Positions 42,995 to 51,793 of a stretch of 64,000 nt of DNA are shown in pieces. Position 1 is the first letter of the stretch; every line of letters begins with the position of its first letter. The DNA is from Bordetella petrii. GTDB lineage: Bacteria > Pseudomonadota > Gammaproteobacteria > Burkholderiales > Burkholderiaceae_B. Where the stretch lies: positions 62,001 through 126,000 of the forward strand of contig WMBV01000006.1 in assembly GCA_017745595.1 (NCBI GenBank). Reading direction: 5' to 3'. A model generated the notes under the pieces. That model was not told the DNA's origin. It worked only from the letters and a program-made list of their open reading frames with translations, and made no database searches. Position numbers and translations under genes: made by a program.

Positions 42995-43311
42995 TGCGGT
43001 CTTCGGTCCACTCTATCTGACTGCAGGTCCGGCCACGGGACGAGGCCGTCTGCTGCGTGCATGGTAGGAAGGCACCATGCCACGGTCAAGATGGTGGTTC
43101 TTTTCATTCCGTACAATGACAATGGGTATTTGCATCGAGCGCGTGTTGCCGCCTGCTTGCCGGCGGGTAACACCCGGCCTGAATGGCTGTGCCTGCTCTA
43201 GCGGGAAAATCTCGAAAACCCAATGTACGGAACTGGACGCGCCGGCCTCGCCATGCGCCTCGCCGGGGCGCTACAGTCTGGACAGCTGTGCCCGACACCG
43301 CCGAGCCGCGA
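42995..43311. promoter_or_regulatory. 317-bp region between the two catabolic loci
   Basis: No convincing gene. It carries the promoter of the aldolase group and the 3' side of the aromatic operon. It holds a half operator TTCCGTAC at 43107-43114 and a fuller one on the minus strand at 43218-43232 (listed separately). Confidence 0.55.
43218..43232 (-). promoter_or_regulatory. Candidate IclR operator TTCCGTACATTGGGT
   Basis: Matches 12 of 15 bases of the site at 25631-25645 and keeps the left arm and TACATTGG fully, with a weaker right arm. It lies about 225 bp upstream of the aldolase gene. Confidence 0.45.
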
Positions 43312-43710
43312 TCACTCGGCGGGCAGGATGCGGCGGCTGTCTTTGCGCCAGATACGCCAGTTGCCGTCCTCGTAAACGAGATCGTCGACTGAGTCCCGTA
43401 TCCCCAGCAATTGGGGCGCGGTAACACCTGGCCGGGTTTCGTACGCCGTCATGTAAAAGCGTACACGGGCCCGGCCCTGGTCGACGCTTTCGACTCGCAA
43501 GTTACTGACCAAGTGCGCCGTAGCGCGCTGCGGGTCGCGCTGCTCTAGTGCCTTGAGCACTGCGTCCCGGCCCACCAGCTCCACGCCCTGGCGTACCCAA
43601 GTGCCTTCCCGCGCCATAAGCGCCGCCGCCTGCTCGTGGTTGCGCGTGTCAAGCGCGCTGAAAAACTGGCAAACCACCGAAGCCAGAACATTCGTGTCGG
43701 GAGAATTCAT
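43312..43710 (-). CDS. NTF2/SnoaL-like protein
   Basis: A 132-residue protein of the nuclear-transport-factor-2-like fold: an N-terminal helix (VVCQFFSALDTRNHEQAAAL), a central GRDAVLKALEQRD helix and C-terminal strands (RVRFYMTAYETRPG, DDLVYEDGNWRIWRKDSRR). Such proteins are small isomerases, cyclases or ligand binders; ring-hydroxylating oxygenase beta subunits share the fold. The function is unknown. AAGGA precedes the ATG. It is the last gene of the aromatic operon. Confidence 0.8.
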   Translation of the reverse strand: MNSPDTNVLASVVCQFFSALDTRNHEQAAALMAREGTWVRQGVELVGRDAVLKALEQRDPQRATAHLVSNLRVESVDQGRARVRFYMTAYETRPGVTAPQLLGIRDSVDDLVYEDGNWRIWRKDSRRILPAE

Positions 43711-43734
43711 GCTTGCTTCCTTTACAGTGGAACG

Positions 43735-44979
43735 TCAATCCATGCGTCGCCAGCCCGGCACTGCCAGCCTGGACACCTTTTCGAGCGGAGTTTTCAGGTC
43801 CGCCAGCCCATCAAGGTCGAGCCTCGTACCGTCGGCGATCTGCCGCCGCAAGAACCGCAGATCGCGCGGCGCGTTGATACTCAGGCCGAACTGCAGCCGC
43901 CCGTCATCGTTCAGCGCCATATGCGTCTGGCGATGATCGTCGTGCGCGCGCACCACCCAGTTGCGGGCGCCGGCCGAATCACCGGCCAACTGTATCAACA
44001 CGTCGTACTGATTCGACCAAAAAAAAGGCTGCGGATCATAATGCCGAGGCTTGCCAAGAATGGAGTGCGCCACCGCCATGCCCTGATCTTGGGCATTCTG
44101 CCACGACTCGAGCCGCCGCAAAGACCCATCGGGCCGGCGCAGCAGCGCCACGTCGCCGGCGGCATAGATGGCCCGATCCGAGCTACGGCCGTACGTGTCG
44201 ACCAGTATGCCTCTGCCGCACTCCAGCCCGGCCGCCGCGGCCAGTTCATCGTTGGGTTTTAGCCCGGCGCCTACCACGACCAGGTCGGCGGGTAGTTCGC
44301 TGCCATCGGCGAAAACCGCCACGCAGCCTCCCTGCCCGGCCGCGCGCAAGGCCGTGACGCTGGCGCCCAGGCGCACCCGCACGCCGCGCGCCTGGTGCAG
44401 GCCCAGCAGGTAGGCCGACAACGCCGCAGGGCCGCTGCGTGAACATAGCCGGTCGGCCATTTCCGCCAAGGTAACATTGCAGCCGGCGGCGCGCGCGGCG
44501 GCCGCCACTTCCAGGCCGATCCAGCCGCCCCCGACCACCAGAACCCGGGCGCCGGCCTTGAGGCCGTCGCGCAAGCGGCGCGCATCCGCCAAGGTACGCA
44601 AGGTATGTACGCAGTCGAGTTCAAACCCCGGCACGGGCGGAAGGTACGCCCGCCCCCCGGTAGCCAGCACCAGCGCGTCGTAGCTCAGCCGCGCGCCCGA
44701 TGCCAATTCCACCGTGCGCGTGCCGCGCTCAATGCACGTTGCCGCATCGCCGGGCTTCCAGTCGATATTCAGTTCCGCGAATTCCGCGGGCGTAATCAAA
44801 TAGGACATCGCCGGCGCCTCGGGCTGGAGCTGTTCTTTAGACAGCGGCGGCCGTTCGTAGGGCGGTTCCTGTTCGTCGCCGCACAGGGCGATGTAGCCGT
44901 CGTAACCTTCAGTGCGCAGCGTACGCGCCACCCAGGCCCCTGCCTGGCCTCCACCTATGATCAACACGGATTGCATCAT
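43735..44979 (-). CDS. FAD-dependent ferredoxin reductase (oxygenase electron-transfer component)
   Basis: 414 residues from MMQSVLIIGGGQAG (AAGGA 5 bases upstream). It has FAD GGGQAGAWVARTLR near 9-22, NADH GGGWIGLEVAAAAR near 150 and YAAGDVALL near 280, the layout of the BphA4/AndAa/rhodocoxin reductase family. It takes electrons from NADH to a Rieske ferredoxin. Its likely partners are the ferredoxin at 55461-55775 and the oxygenase at 50540-52312, about 6-12 kb upstream in the same run of genes. Confidence 0.9.
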   Translation of the reverse strand: MMQSVLIIGGGQAGAWVARTLRTEGYDGYIALCGDEQEPPYERPPLSKEQLQPEAPAMSYLITPAEFAELNIDWKPGDAATCIERGTRTVELASGARLSYDALVLATGGRAYLPPVPGFELDCVHTLRTLADARRLRDGLKAGARVLVVGGGWIGLEVAAAARAAGCNVTLAEMADRLCSRSGPAALSAYLLGLHQARGVRVRLGASVTALRAAGQGGCVAVFADGSELPADLVVVGAGLKPNDELAAAAGLECGRGILVDTYGRSSDRAIYAAGDVALLRRPDGSLRRLESWQNAQDQGMAVAHSILGKPRHYDPQPFFWSNQYDVLIQLAGDSAGARNWVVRAHDDHRQTHMALNDDGRLQFGLSINAPRDLRFLRRQIADGTRLDLDGLADLKTPLEKVSRLAVPGWRRMD

Positions 44980-45017
44980 TGTTTTCCTTCGATCTGCAAC
45001 GTACCGTCCGCCGCGTT

Positions 45018-45761
45018 CTAGAAGCCCCCGCGCACGTCCAGCAAGGCGCCCGTCACATAAGAGGCCTCGGACGACGCCAGCCACAGCACCGCGTTCGCGA
45101 TTTCGTCGACACTAGCCATGCGCCCCATCGGAATGGCCGCGGTCATCCGGGCCAGTTGCCCGGGGTCGCGCCCCGCCTGGATTTCGGTGCCGACCAGACC
45201 TGGGCGCACGGCATTGACACGAATGCCTTCGGCCGCAACCTCTTTGGACAGTCCAATGGTCATGGTGTCGATCGCGCCCTTGCTGGCCGCGTAATGCACC
45301 CAGCTGTTGGGCGACCCCAGCACCGATGCGCCGGACGACACGTTGATAATCGAACCGCCCGGCCCGCCCTGGGCGGTAGACATCCGGCGTACTGCTTCGC
45401 GGGCGGCGATGAATGCCCCCACTACGTTTACCTGCATCACGCCAGCCACCGCGCTGGCGGTGATGTCGCGCACCCGGGACAGCCCGCCCGTGATGCCGGC
45501 GTTGTTGACCAGCACCCCGATCGTGCCCAGCGCATCGATCTGTGCAAACGCGTCGACCACGGACGCCTCGTTGCCCACATCGCACCGGATCGCCCTGGCG
45601 GCTCCGCCATCGCGCTCAATGCGGTTGAGCACGCGGCGGGCCTCGCCGTCGTTCGAACGGTACAAGATCACTACCGGATACCGGCGCGCTGCCTGCAATG
45701 CAATGGCGGCGCCTATTCCGCGGCTGCCGCCCGTTACGACGAATATAGGGCCGTTGAACAT
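45018..45761 (-). CDS. Short-chain dehydrogenase/reductase
   Basis: 247 residues: TGGSRGIG near 10-17, NNAGITGG near 87-94, Ser143, Tyr157 and Lys161 (YAASK), then VRPGLVGTEI and a C-terminal VRGGF. In an aromatic operon it could oxidise a dihydrodiol or a ring substituent, or act on a side-chain alcohol. It lies 2 bp after livF of set 3. Confidence 0.88.
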   Translation of the reverse strand: MFNGPIFVVTGGSRGIGAAIALQAARRYPVVILYRSNDGEARRVLNRIERDGGAARAIRCDVGNEASVVDAFAQIDALGTIGVLVNNAGITGGLSRVRDITASAVAGVMQVNVVGAFIAAREAVRRMSTAQGGPGGSIINVSSGASVLGSPNSWVHYAASKGAIDTMTIGLSKEVAAEGIRVNAVRPGLVGTEIQAGRDPGQLARMTAAIPMGRMASVDEIANAVLWLASSEASYVTGALLDVRGGF

Positions 45762-45763
45762 GG

Positions 45764-46459
45764 CTAGACGCTCAAATGGGTACTGAGCACTTCTTCATTG
45801 CTGCGCAGCGCGGCGCTGGTACCCGTAAAGCAGATTTCGCCCTTGGAAAGTACATAGTGGATATCGCCTACGTCGAGGGCGGCGCTGAGATTTTGCTCTA
45901 CCAGCAGCACGGCCAGCCCTTCGGACTTGAGTTGATGGAGGATGGCCACGATCTCGTCCACGATCATGGGCGCCAGCCCTTCCGACGGCTCATCCAGGAT
46001 CATCACCGAGGGATTCAGCATCAGCGCCCGGGCGATCGACACCATTTGCTGTTCGCCGCCCGAAAGCTGAAAGCCGCGATTACTGCGGCGCTCTTTCAGG
46101 CGCGGAAACAGTTCGTAGATGCGCTCGCACGTCCACTTTCCGTCGCGGCCGGGGCGCGCGGCCACCGTTAGGTTCTCTTCGACCGTCAGGCTGGGAAACA
46201 CGCCGCGCTCTTGCGGCACGAAGCCCAGGCCCATCCGGGATATACGGTGCGATGCCATGCCGACCAGGCCGGTACCGTTATAGCTGATCGACCCCGTACG
46301 CGGCTTCAGGTACCCCATGATGCTCAGTACCGTGGTGGTCTTCCCGGCGCCGTTGCGGCCCAGTATGGACGTTACCCGGCCGGGCTGCGCCTGCAGCGAA
46401 ATGCCGCGTAGCGCATGGCTTTGGCCGTAATAGGTATGTATGTTGTCAACGACCAGCAT
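45764..46459 (-). CDS. livF: Branched-chain-type ABC importer, ATPase LivF (set 3)
   Basis: 231 residues, with Walker A GRNGAGKTT, RMGLGFVPQERGVFPSLTVEEN, signature LSGGEQQ and Walker B VMILDEPSEGLAP. It starts directly after the livG stop codon. It is part of the transporter inside the aromatic operon, so the likely cargo is the aromatic acid. Confidence 0.9.
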   Translation of the reverse strand: MLVVDNIHTYYGQSHALRGISLQAQPGRVTSILGRNGAGKTTTVLSIMGYLKPRTGSISYNGTGLVGMASHRISRMGLGFVPQERGVFPSLTVEENLTVAARPGRDGKWTCERIYELFPRLKERRSNRGFQLSGGEQQMVSIARALMLNPSVMILDEPSEGLAPMIVDEIVAILHQLKSEGLAVLLVEQNLSAALDVGDIHYVLSKGEICFTGTSAALRSNEEVLSTHLSV

Positions 46460-47203
46460 TTAGTGCTTGCCTCCCAGGTACACCTCGCGCACGCGCTGGT
46501 TGGCCTGTATTTCCCGCGGTGTCCCGCTGGCCAGGATTTCACCGTAGTACAACACGGTGATCGTATGTGCCAGCGACAGCACGACCTTCATGTCGTGCTC
46601 GATGATCAGCAACCCCAGATGTTCGGGCAGGCTTTGCACCAGGGCGATCATCCGGCTGGTTTCAGCGGGCGACATGCCCGACGTCGGCTCATCCAGCAAC
46701 AGCAGCTCGGGCTCCGCCGCCAGGGCGATAGCGATCTCGAGCTGGCGCTGCTCGCCGTACGACAGGCTGGCCACCGGCCGCCTGGGGCAGTCGTCCAGGT
46801 GTACCTGGGCCAGCAGTTCCTCGGTGCGTTTCCATTGGTCGCGCCGCGAAGCCACGCCGCGCAAGGTCTCGTACCAACCGCCCTGCTTGGCCTGCACAGC
46901 CAGGCGCACGTTTTCTTCTACCGTCAAGGAGCGAAACAGGGTGTTCTTCTGAAAAGTACGTCCTACGCCCAGCTGGCAGATTCTTTCGGGAGCCGCCCCG
47001 GTAATATCACGCCCCTTGAACAGGATGCGTCCCGACGTCGGCTGCAGCGTGCCCGTCAATTGATGCACCAGGCTGGTCTTGCCAGCGCCGTTGGGCCCGA
47101 TAATGATATGCCGCTCGCCCACCTTCACAGTCAGGTCTACGTTACGCGTGACCTGGAGGCTGCCGAACGCCTTGCACAGCTTTTCAGTCTGCAGCAACAT
47201 CAT
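46460..47203 (-). CDS. livG: Branched-chain-type ABC importer, ATPase LivG (set 3)
   Basis: 247 residues, with Walker A GPNGAGKTS, GRTFQKNTLFRSLTVEEN, signature LSYGEQRQLEIA and Walker B LLLLDEPTSGMSP. The start overlaps the livM stop by 4 bases. Confidence 0.9.
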   Translation of the reverse strand: MMLLQTEKLCKAFGSLQVTRNVDLTVKVGERHIIIGPNGAGKTSLVHQLTGTLQPTSGRILFKGRDITGAAPERICQLGVGRTFQKNTLFRSLTVEENVRLAVQAKQGGWYETLRGVASRRDQWKRTEELLAQVHLDDCPRRPVASLSYGEQRQLEIAIALAAEPELLLLDEPTSGMSPAETSRMIALVQSLPEHLGLLIIEHDMKVVLSLAHTITVLYYGEILASGTPREIQANQRVREVYLGGKH

Positions 47204-48207
47204 TTACTGTCTCCGAGGGCTTTTTCCATGGCCGGCGGCGCTACTGCCGTCGAAGCGGACGCGGGCTCACGCGGCGCCTTGCCGCGCAGTCTGGCGACCA
47301 GGAACCCCCAGACCCCTTCGCGCATGAACATGACGCAGAAAATAAAAGCGATGCCGATCCAGAACGCCCAGTAATCGTTGTACGAGCTCAGGAAATTTTT
47401 CATCAACAGGAACAGCGCGGCTCCTACCGCCGGGCCGAACAGGGTGCCGCTGCCGCCCAGTATTACCATCAGCATGGCGTCGCCAGACAGATGCCAATGC
47501 AGAATGTCGGTGGACACATAGCCGTTGAACAAGGCATACAGCGCACCGCCCACGCCCGCCAACGCGCCGGCCAGGGTGAAAGCGATCAGCTTGAAACGCT
47601 GCACCGGGTATCCGATGGAACGCATGCGCTGCTCGTTATCGCGGATACCGATGAAGATCGAACCCAGGGGCGACTTGACCAGGCACGCCAGAAAACTCAG
47701 CACCAGCAAGAACCCGATCACAACGACCACATACCGGGCCAGCGGATGGGCGCCCAGGTTATAGCCAAACAGGTCGGGCGGCATGAAACCGACCAGGCCG
47801 TCGGTGCCTCCGGTCGCCGAGCGCCACTTCAGCGCGGTGGCGAACAGCAGCTGCGAAAACGCCATGGTCAGCATCAAGAACGGAATGCCGCTGACACGGA
47901 TACAGGCCAGGCCGATCAGCGCGGCCAGCCCCGTGGACACCAGGATGCCGGCGAGCGCGCCTATCCAGCCTGAAATGCCCAGATGCACGCCCAGGCCGAT
48001 CACCACATAGGTAGACACCCCGAAGAACGCCGCGTGTCCGAACGACAGCAAACCGGTATAGCCGACCAGCAGATTCAGACTCATGGCGAATATCGCGAAG
48101 ATCAGGATCTCGGAAGTGATTCCGAGCAGGTAGTTGCCGCCAAAGGGCACCGCCACCAGCAGCCCGCACAGCAGCAGCCCACCCAATACAGAAGAGTTCG
48201 TTTTCAT
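47200..48207 (-). CDS. livM: Branched-chain-type ABC importer, permease LivM (set 3)
   Basis: 335 residues with eight to ten hydrophobic segments. Family blocks: NLLVGYTGLLSFGHAAFFGV near 45-64, TGGTDGLVGFMPPDLFG near 132 and IGIRDNEQRMRSIGYP near 186. The C-terminal 30 residues are Ala/Pro-rich and extend past the last membrane helix. Confidence 0.9.
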   Translation of the reverse strand: MKTNSSVLGGLLLCGLLVAVPFGGNYLLGITSEILIFAIFAMSLNLLVGYTGLLSFGHAAFFGVSTYVVIGLGVHLGISGWIGALAGILVSTGLAALIGLACIRVSGIPFLMLTMAFSQLLFATALKWRSATGGTDGLVGFMPPDLFGYNLGAHPLARYVVVVIGFLLVLSFLACLVKSPLGSIFIGIRDNEQRMRSIGYPVQRFKLIAFTLAGALAGVGGALYALFNGYVSTDILHWHLSGDAMLMVILGGSGTLFGPAVGAALFLLMKNFLSSYNDYWAFWIGIAFIFCVMFMREGVWGFLVARLRGKAPREPASASTAVAPPAMEKALGDSK

Positions 48208-48210
48208 TGT

Positions 48211-49074
48211 TCAGGCCTTTGCCACGCCAAACAGGCCCTGGGGTCGTGTCAGCAACACCACCACCATGAGCAGGTAGATCATGAACAGCGCGTAATCGGG
48301 GAAATAAGCCTTGCCAAAGGTATCGATCAGGCCGACCAGCAGGCTGGCGGCCAGCGCGCCGCGCAGGCTGCCCATGCCTCCCACCACCGTAACGATGAAC
48401 GCGGGAATCAGTATTTCGATGTCCATGCCCAGGTAGGTGCCCAGGACAGGACCCGCCACGATGCCCCCCACGGCCGCCAATGCCGCCCCCAGCGCGAAGA
48501 TGCCACCGAACAACAGCGGCACATTGATACCTATGCCCGCCGCCGTGGCCGCATCGTCGACACCCGCGCGCACCATGGCGCCCACCCGGCTGCGCTCCAG
48601 AAACCACCACAGCATGCCGGCCACCAGTGCGCCAAACACCACCAGGAACACGCGATACTTGGGCAGCATGGTTTCGCCCAGCGTAAAGGCCCCGGCCAAC
48701 ACTTCCGGCGGCGCGATGTTGCGAATGTCCGGCCCCCAGAAATACTTGCAGATATCCCCTAAGACGAAAATGAAGCCGAATGTCAGCAGTACCTGATCCA
48801 AGTGCGGACGGCCATACATCGGGCGGATGAACACCCGTTCCATCACGACGGCGGCGGCTACCGCCGGCACCCATCCCACCGCAAGCGCGAACCAGAAGTT
48901 TCCTGACCATTGCGCCAACGTGAAGGCGGTGAACGAACCGATCATGAAGAATGATCCGTGTGCCAGGTTGACCACATTCATCAACCCGAACGTCAGCGAC
49001 AGGCCGGCCGACATCATGAACAGCAGCATGCCGAACACGAGGCTGTTCAATAGTTGTGCAATAAGAAAATCCAT
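48211..49074 (-). CDS. livH: Branched-chain-type ABC importer, permease LivH (set 3)
   Basis: 287 residues. LivH blocks: SAGLSLTFGLMNVVNLAHGS near 22-41, RAGVDDAATAAGIGIN near 174 and GGMGSLRGALAAS near 238. It follows the binding-protein gene by 59 bp and livM by 3 bp. Confidence 0.9.
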   Translation of the reverse strand: MDFLIAQLLNSLVFGMLLFMMSAGLSLTFGLMNVVNLAHGSFFMIGSFTAFTLAQWSGNFWFALAVGWVPAVAAAVVMERVFIRPMYGRPHLDQVLLTFGFIFVLGDICKYFWGPDIRNIAPPEVLAGAFTLGETMLPKYRVFLVVFGALVAGMLWWFLERSRVGAMVRAGVDDAATAAGIGINVPLLFGGIFALGAALAAVGGIVAGPVLGTYLGMDIEILIPAFIVTVVGGMGSLRGALAASLLVGLIDTFGKAYFPDYALFMIYLLMVVVLLTRPQGLFGVAKA

Positions 49075-49133
49075 AGTGCCTTCGAGTACAAACGAGACGC
49101 CCCCGAATGGGGCCGGCGGGCATCGGTGATCGG

Positions 49134-50354
49134 TCAGGCAGGACGCTCGGCCGGATCAGTAATGTTGTTCACGGTATGAATCACCTTATTGGTAATACGG
49201 CCGTCGATCTCCGCCACTTCGCGGATATAGATGTTGTGAATGGGCCCCTGGCTTCTCGGGTTGAAGCTGAAGGGGCCGCGCGGCGCTTCCAGCTTGACTT
49301 CGAGCATGGCCCTGCGCAACTTATCTTTGTCGGACGTATCGCCGTCAATGGCTTCCAGCGCCGCATGGATGACGCGAGCCGCCACATAGCCATATTCGGA
49401 ATAGACGCTGGGGTATTCGTTGTGGGCGGCACGGTATCCCGCAACGAACTTCTTGTTGGCCTCGTTATCCAGCGAGTCGGCATAATGCAGCGCATTGCGC
49501 ACGCCCAGGGCCGACGCGCCTTGCGCGGGCAGCGTGTCGCTCTCTAGCATAAAGCCGGACCCTGTCATGGGAACCGCCTTCTTCAGGCCGTACTCGTCAT
49601 ACTGCTTGACGAAGCGCACCGCGTCGGTGCCGGCGTAGAAGCTGAACGTGGCGGGCGGATCGATATTGCGGATGTCGGCCAGGTAGGGACTGAAGTCGTT
49701 GTTGCCCAGGGGCGGGTAGATCTCTTTGATGATCTTGCCGCCACGCCCCCCGAAACCGGCCTTGAACTCTTTGAGCGATCCGCGGCCGCCGGCAAAATCC
49801 GATGCACTGATCACGATTTCTTTGGTGACGTGGTCGTATACCCACTCGCCCATGGTCGAATGCAGGGGAAACGTGTCAACGGAACAGCGGAAAAAATAGG
49901 GCAAGCCGGTAAACGCCAGGTCGACCAGGCCAGCCCCCGAGCACAGCATGAAGGCGCCGCTCTGGCGCAGGTATTGCACGGCCGCCATGGCGACGTTGCT
50001 GGCCTGAATGCCTGTAATGAGATCGCAGTTATCGCCTTGCACCAGCTTGCGCAGCTTCTGTAATCCCACTTGCGGATTGATCTCGTCGTCTTCGCGGATG
50101 ACTTCGATCTTGCGGCCCGCAATGGTATTGCCGATTTCGCTGAAATACAGATTCATGCCGCGCACGTTGGCATTGCCCAGCGCGGCAAACACCTTCGAGT
50201 AGGAGTTCAGCGCGCCGATTTTCAGCGGCTGCCTGGACTGCGCCAACACCGCCGGCGCGACGCCGCCGAACAGCCCGGCCGCCCCTACCGCGCTGACGCC
50301 CTTGATAAATCCGCGCCGCGTCAGGCCCGATTGCTTGTTTCTTTGATTTTCCAT
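49134..50354 (-). CDS. Periplasmic branched-chain-type binding protein with Tat signal (set 3)
   Basis: 406 residues. The N-terminus carries a twin-arginine signal (LTRRGFIKGVSAVGAAG), so this protein is probably folded before export, unlike the Sec-type binding proteins of sets 1 and 2. The mature part is a Peripla_BP_6 fold (PLKIGALNSYSKVFAALGNA). The C-terminal RGPFSFNPRSQGPIHNIYIR is typical of binding proteins for aromatic acids and amides. It lies in the aromatic operon 185 bp after the oxygenase alpha gene. Confidence 0.88.
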   Translation of the reverse strand: MENQRNKQSGLTRRGFIKGVSAVGAAGLFGGVAPAVLAQSRQPLKIGALNSYSKVFAALGNANVRGMNLYFSEIGNTIAGRKIEVIREDDEINPQVGLQKLRKLVQGDNCDLITGIQASNVAMAAVQYLRQSGAFMLCSGAGLVDLAFTGLPYFFRCSVDTFPLHSTMGEWVYDHVTKEIVISASDFAGGRGSLKEFKAGFGGRGGKIIKEIYPPLGNNDFSPYLADIRNIDPPATFSFYAGTDAVRFVKQYDEYGLKKAVPMTGSGFMLESDTLPAQGASALGVRNALHYADSLDNEANKKFVAGYRAAHNEYPSVYSEYGYVAARVIHAALEAIDGDTSDKDKLRRAMLEVKLEAPRGPFSFNPRSQGPIHNIYIREVAEIDGRITNKVIHTVNNITDPAERPA

Positions 50355-50370
50355 GTCTCCGTCCTGGCGA

Positions 50371-50539
50371 TCAGTAATTGACTGAATGGTCGTCTATTAG
50401 CTTGACGAGTTGTTTCCCCGTGTTCTGGCCCGAAAGCAGGCCAATGCAGGCGCCGGGTGCCGCCGCGATCCCGTGGGCAATACTGTCCTGGTAGCGCCAC
50501 CTGCCCTCGCTCAGCAGCGAGCCCAGCTGTTTTGTTCCA
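50371..50539 (-). pseudogene. C-terminal relic of a CurA-like NADP-dependent oxidoreductase
   Basis: Reading on from the oxygenase alpha stop codon in another frame gives about 55 codons: TKQLGSLLSEGRWRYQD, then SIAHGIAAAPGACIGLLSGQ, then NTGKQLVKLIDDHSVNY and a TGA at 50371-50373. This matches the end of medium-chain CurA/zinc-less alcohol dehydrogenases (GRLKY...ENAPEAFIGLLRGENFGK...). There is no start codon or N-terminal domain, so it is a leftover from a deletion or rearrangement at the 3' end of the oxygenase gene. Confidence 0.72.
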
Positions 50540-51778
50540 TCACAATCCCATGGCGGCGCGATAGTGCTTGTAGAACGCGCGTATCAGCACCTCGGTCACC
50601 ATGTGGTCCTGTTTCTCGACATCTTTGCCGCCCATCTCGACCACCGCTTCCCGATGCCCGTAATGGTGCGTGCCCAGCTGCGACTCGCTCAGCACCTCGC
50701 CGTCTTCCATGGCGACAAACCCCGCCGGCCCGTACAGGTTGGCGTGGCGCACGCGCAGCCGCGTCATTTCGTCGTCGTCGTCTTCGTAGCCGAAGAAGGT
50801 CCAGGCCAGCTCGAATGAGTCCGTGCCCTTGGGGATGACGTGGCGCATGCCGAACGTGTTGGCCTGCTGGTGAACCACCACGGTGGGGAAGTGGGTAATC
50901 GCCACCACCTTGCCATCTTCGAATTCCGCGCGCGGCGTGACGGTATCGCGGTCGTGCAACTCCAGCTCGTCTTTGAACCGGGCGATCTCGGCGGCGGCTT
51001 CGGTTCGTTTTTTGCCCACGTTGCGCGACACCATGATGCTGTGCCCGGAATCGGTGGGAATGCTTTCGGACTGCGTATCGGCCCGCCACAGGCCGAACGT
51101 GATCAGGAACGAGTGCAGCAGCGTCGCGTGGTAAGGATCTTTCAGGTTCTCGAAATAAAGTTTCCAGTTGCTTGGAATGCGTTGGCGGTTGTAGCCCAGC
51201 AGCTTGAGTTTCTTGCCGGGGAACTGGCGGCGCAGGCAGGCCAGGACTTCTTCTCCGCAATAATCTTCGAAAGGAATAGGGTTTTCGTCGAAGCTGGCCC
51301 AGATCGACCCGCCTTCGCTATGCACGCGTAACTGCCGCAAGCCGTGGCTGGCATTGTCGAAATCCGCCGGCATGCCGCCCTTGCGCAGCACGCCGCGCTT
51401 GAGCGGTACACCCTGCAATTGGCCATCGAGGGCGAAGTTCCATTGATGGTAGGGGCAGGTAAAGGATTCTTCCTTGCCCTTGTTCTTCCAGCAAACCCTC
51501 GAGCCGCGGTGCGCGCAGCGGTTTTCCCAGACGTGGATCTGGTCGTTTTCGCCGCGCACTACCACGACCTGGCGTTCGCCGATCCAGCTGCGCTTGTACG
51601 AGCCTTTTTCGGGAATTTCGCATTCCAGGGCCACGTAGTTCCAGCCCGGACCATAGAAAAAAGTCTCGAGCTCGCGCTGATAGATATCCGGGTCGGTGTA
51701 AATCCAGAACGGCACGCGGGTCCAGCCGGCCTCGGGCCAGCGGCGGTCGGCCGGCATGGCGGTACTTACCTGTTGCAT
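50540..51778 (-). CDS. Aromatic-ring-hydroxylating oxygenase, alpha subunit (Rieske)
   Basis: 412 residues. The Rieske cluster ligands are C88-x-H90 (CAHRGS) and C108-x2-H111 (CPYHQW). The mononuclear iron site is D214-x2-H217-x4-H222 in FENLKDPYHATLLH. The length and layout resemble salicylate 5-hydroxylase (NagG) and three-component anthranilate dioxygenase (AndAc) large subunits. It hydroxylates the ring of an aromatic acid. The substrate is inferred from the gentisate-type cupin beside it. The gene ends abruptly next to the CurA relic. Confidence 0.92.
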   Translation of the reverse strand: MQQVSTAMPADRRWPEAGWTRVPFWIYTDPDIYQRELETFFYGPGWNYVALECEIPEKGSYKRSWIGERQVVVVRGENDQIHVWENRCAHRGSRVCWKNKGKEESFTCPYHQWNFALDGQLQGVPLKRGVLRKGGMPADFDNASHGLRQLRVHSEGGSIWASFDENPIPFEDYCGEEVLACLRRQFPGKKLKLLGYNRQRIPSNWKLYFENLKDPYHATLLHSFLITFGLWRADTQSESIPTDSGHSIMVSRNVGKKRTEAAAEIARFKDELELHDRDTVTPRAEFEDGKVVAITHFPTVVVHQQANTFGMRHVIPKGTDSFELAWTFFGYEDDDDEMTRLRVRHANLYGPAGFVAMEDGEVLSESQLGTHHYGHREAVVEMGGKDVEKQDHMVTEVLIRAFYKHYRAAMGL

Positions 51779-51793
51779 GTCGATCTCCTTGGC

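Noticed and set aside
10390-43000. Idea that the catabolic island is cargo of the ICE
   Set aside because: The attachment site and tRNA terminator at 10240-10372 put the element border before the island. It might still belong to a different, neighbouring island.
42995-43311. Small frames between the aldolase and NTF2-like genes
   Set aside because: Frames on both strands are short, overlap each other and show no protein features; the stretch reads as a control region.
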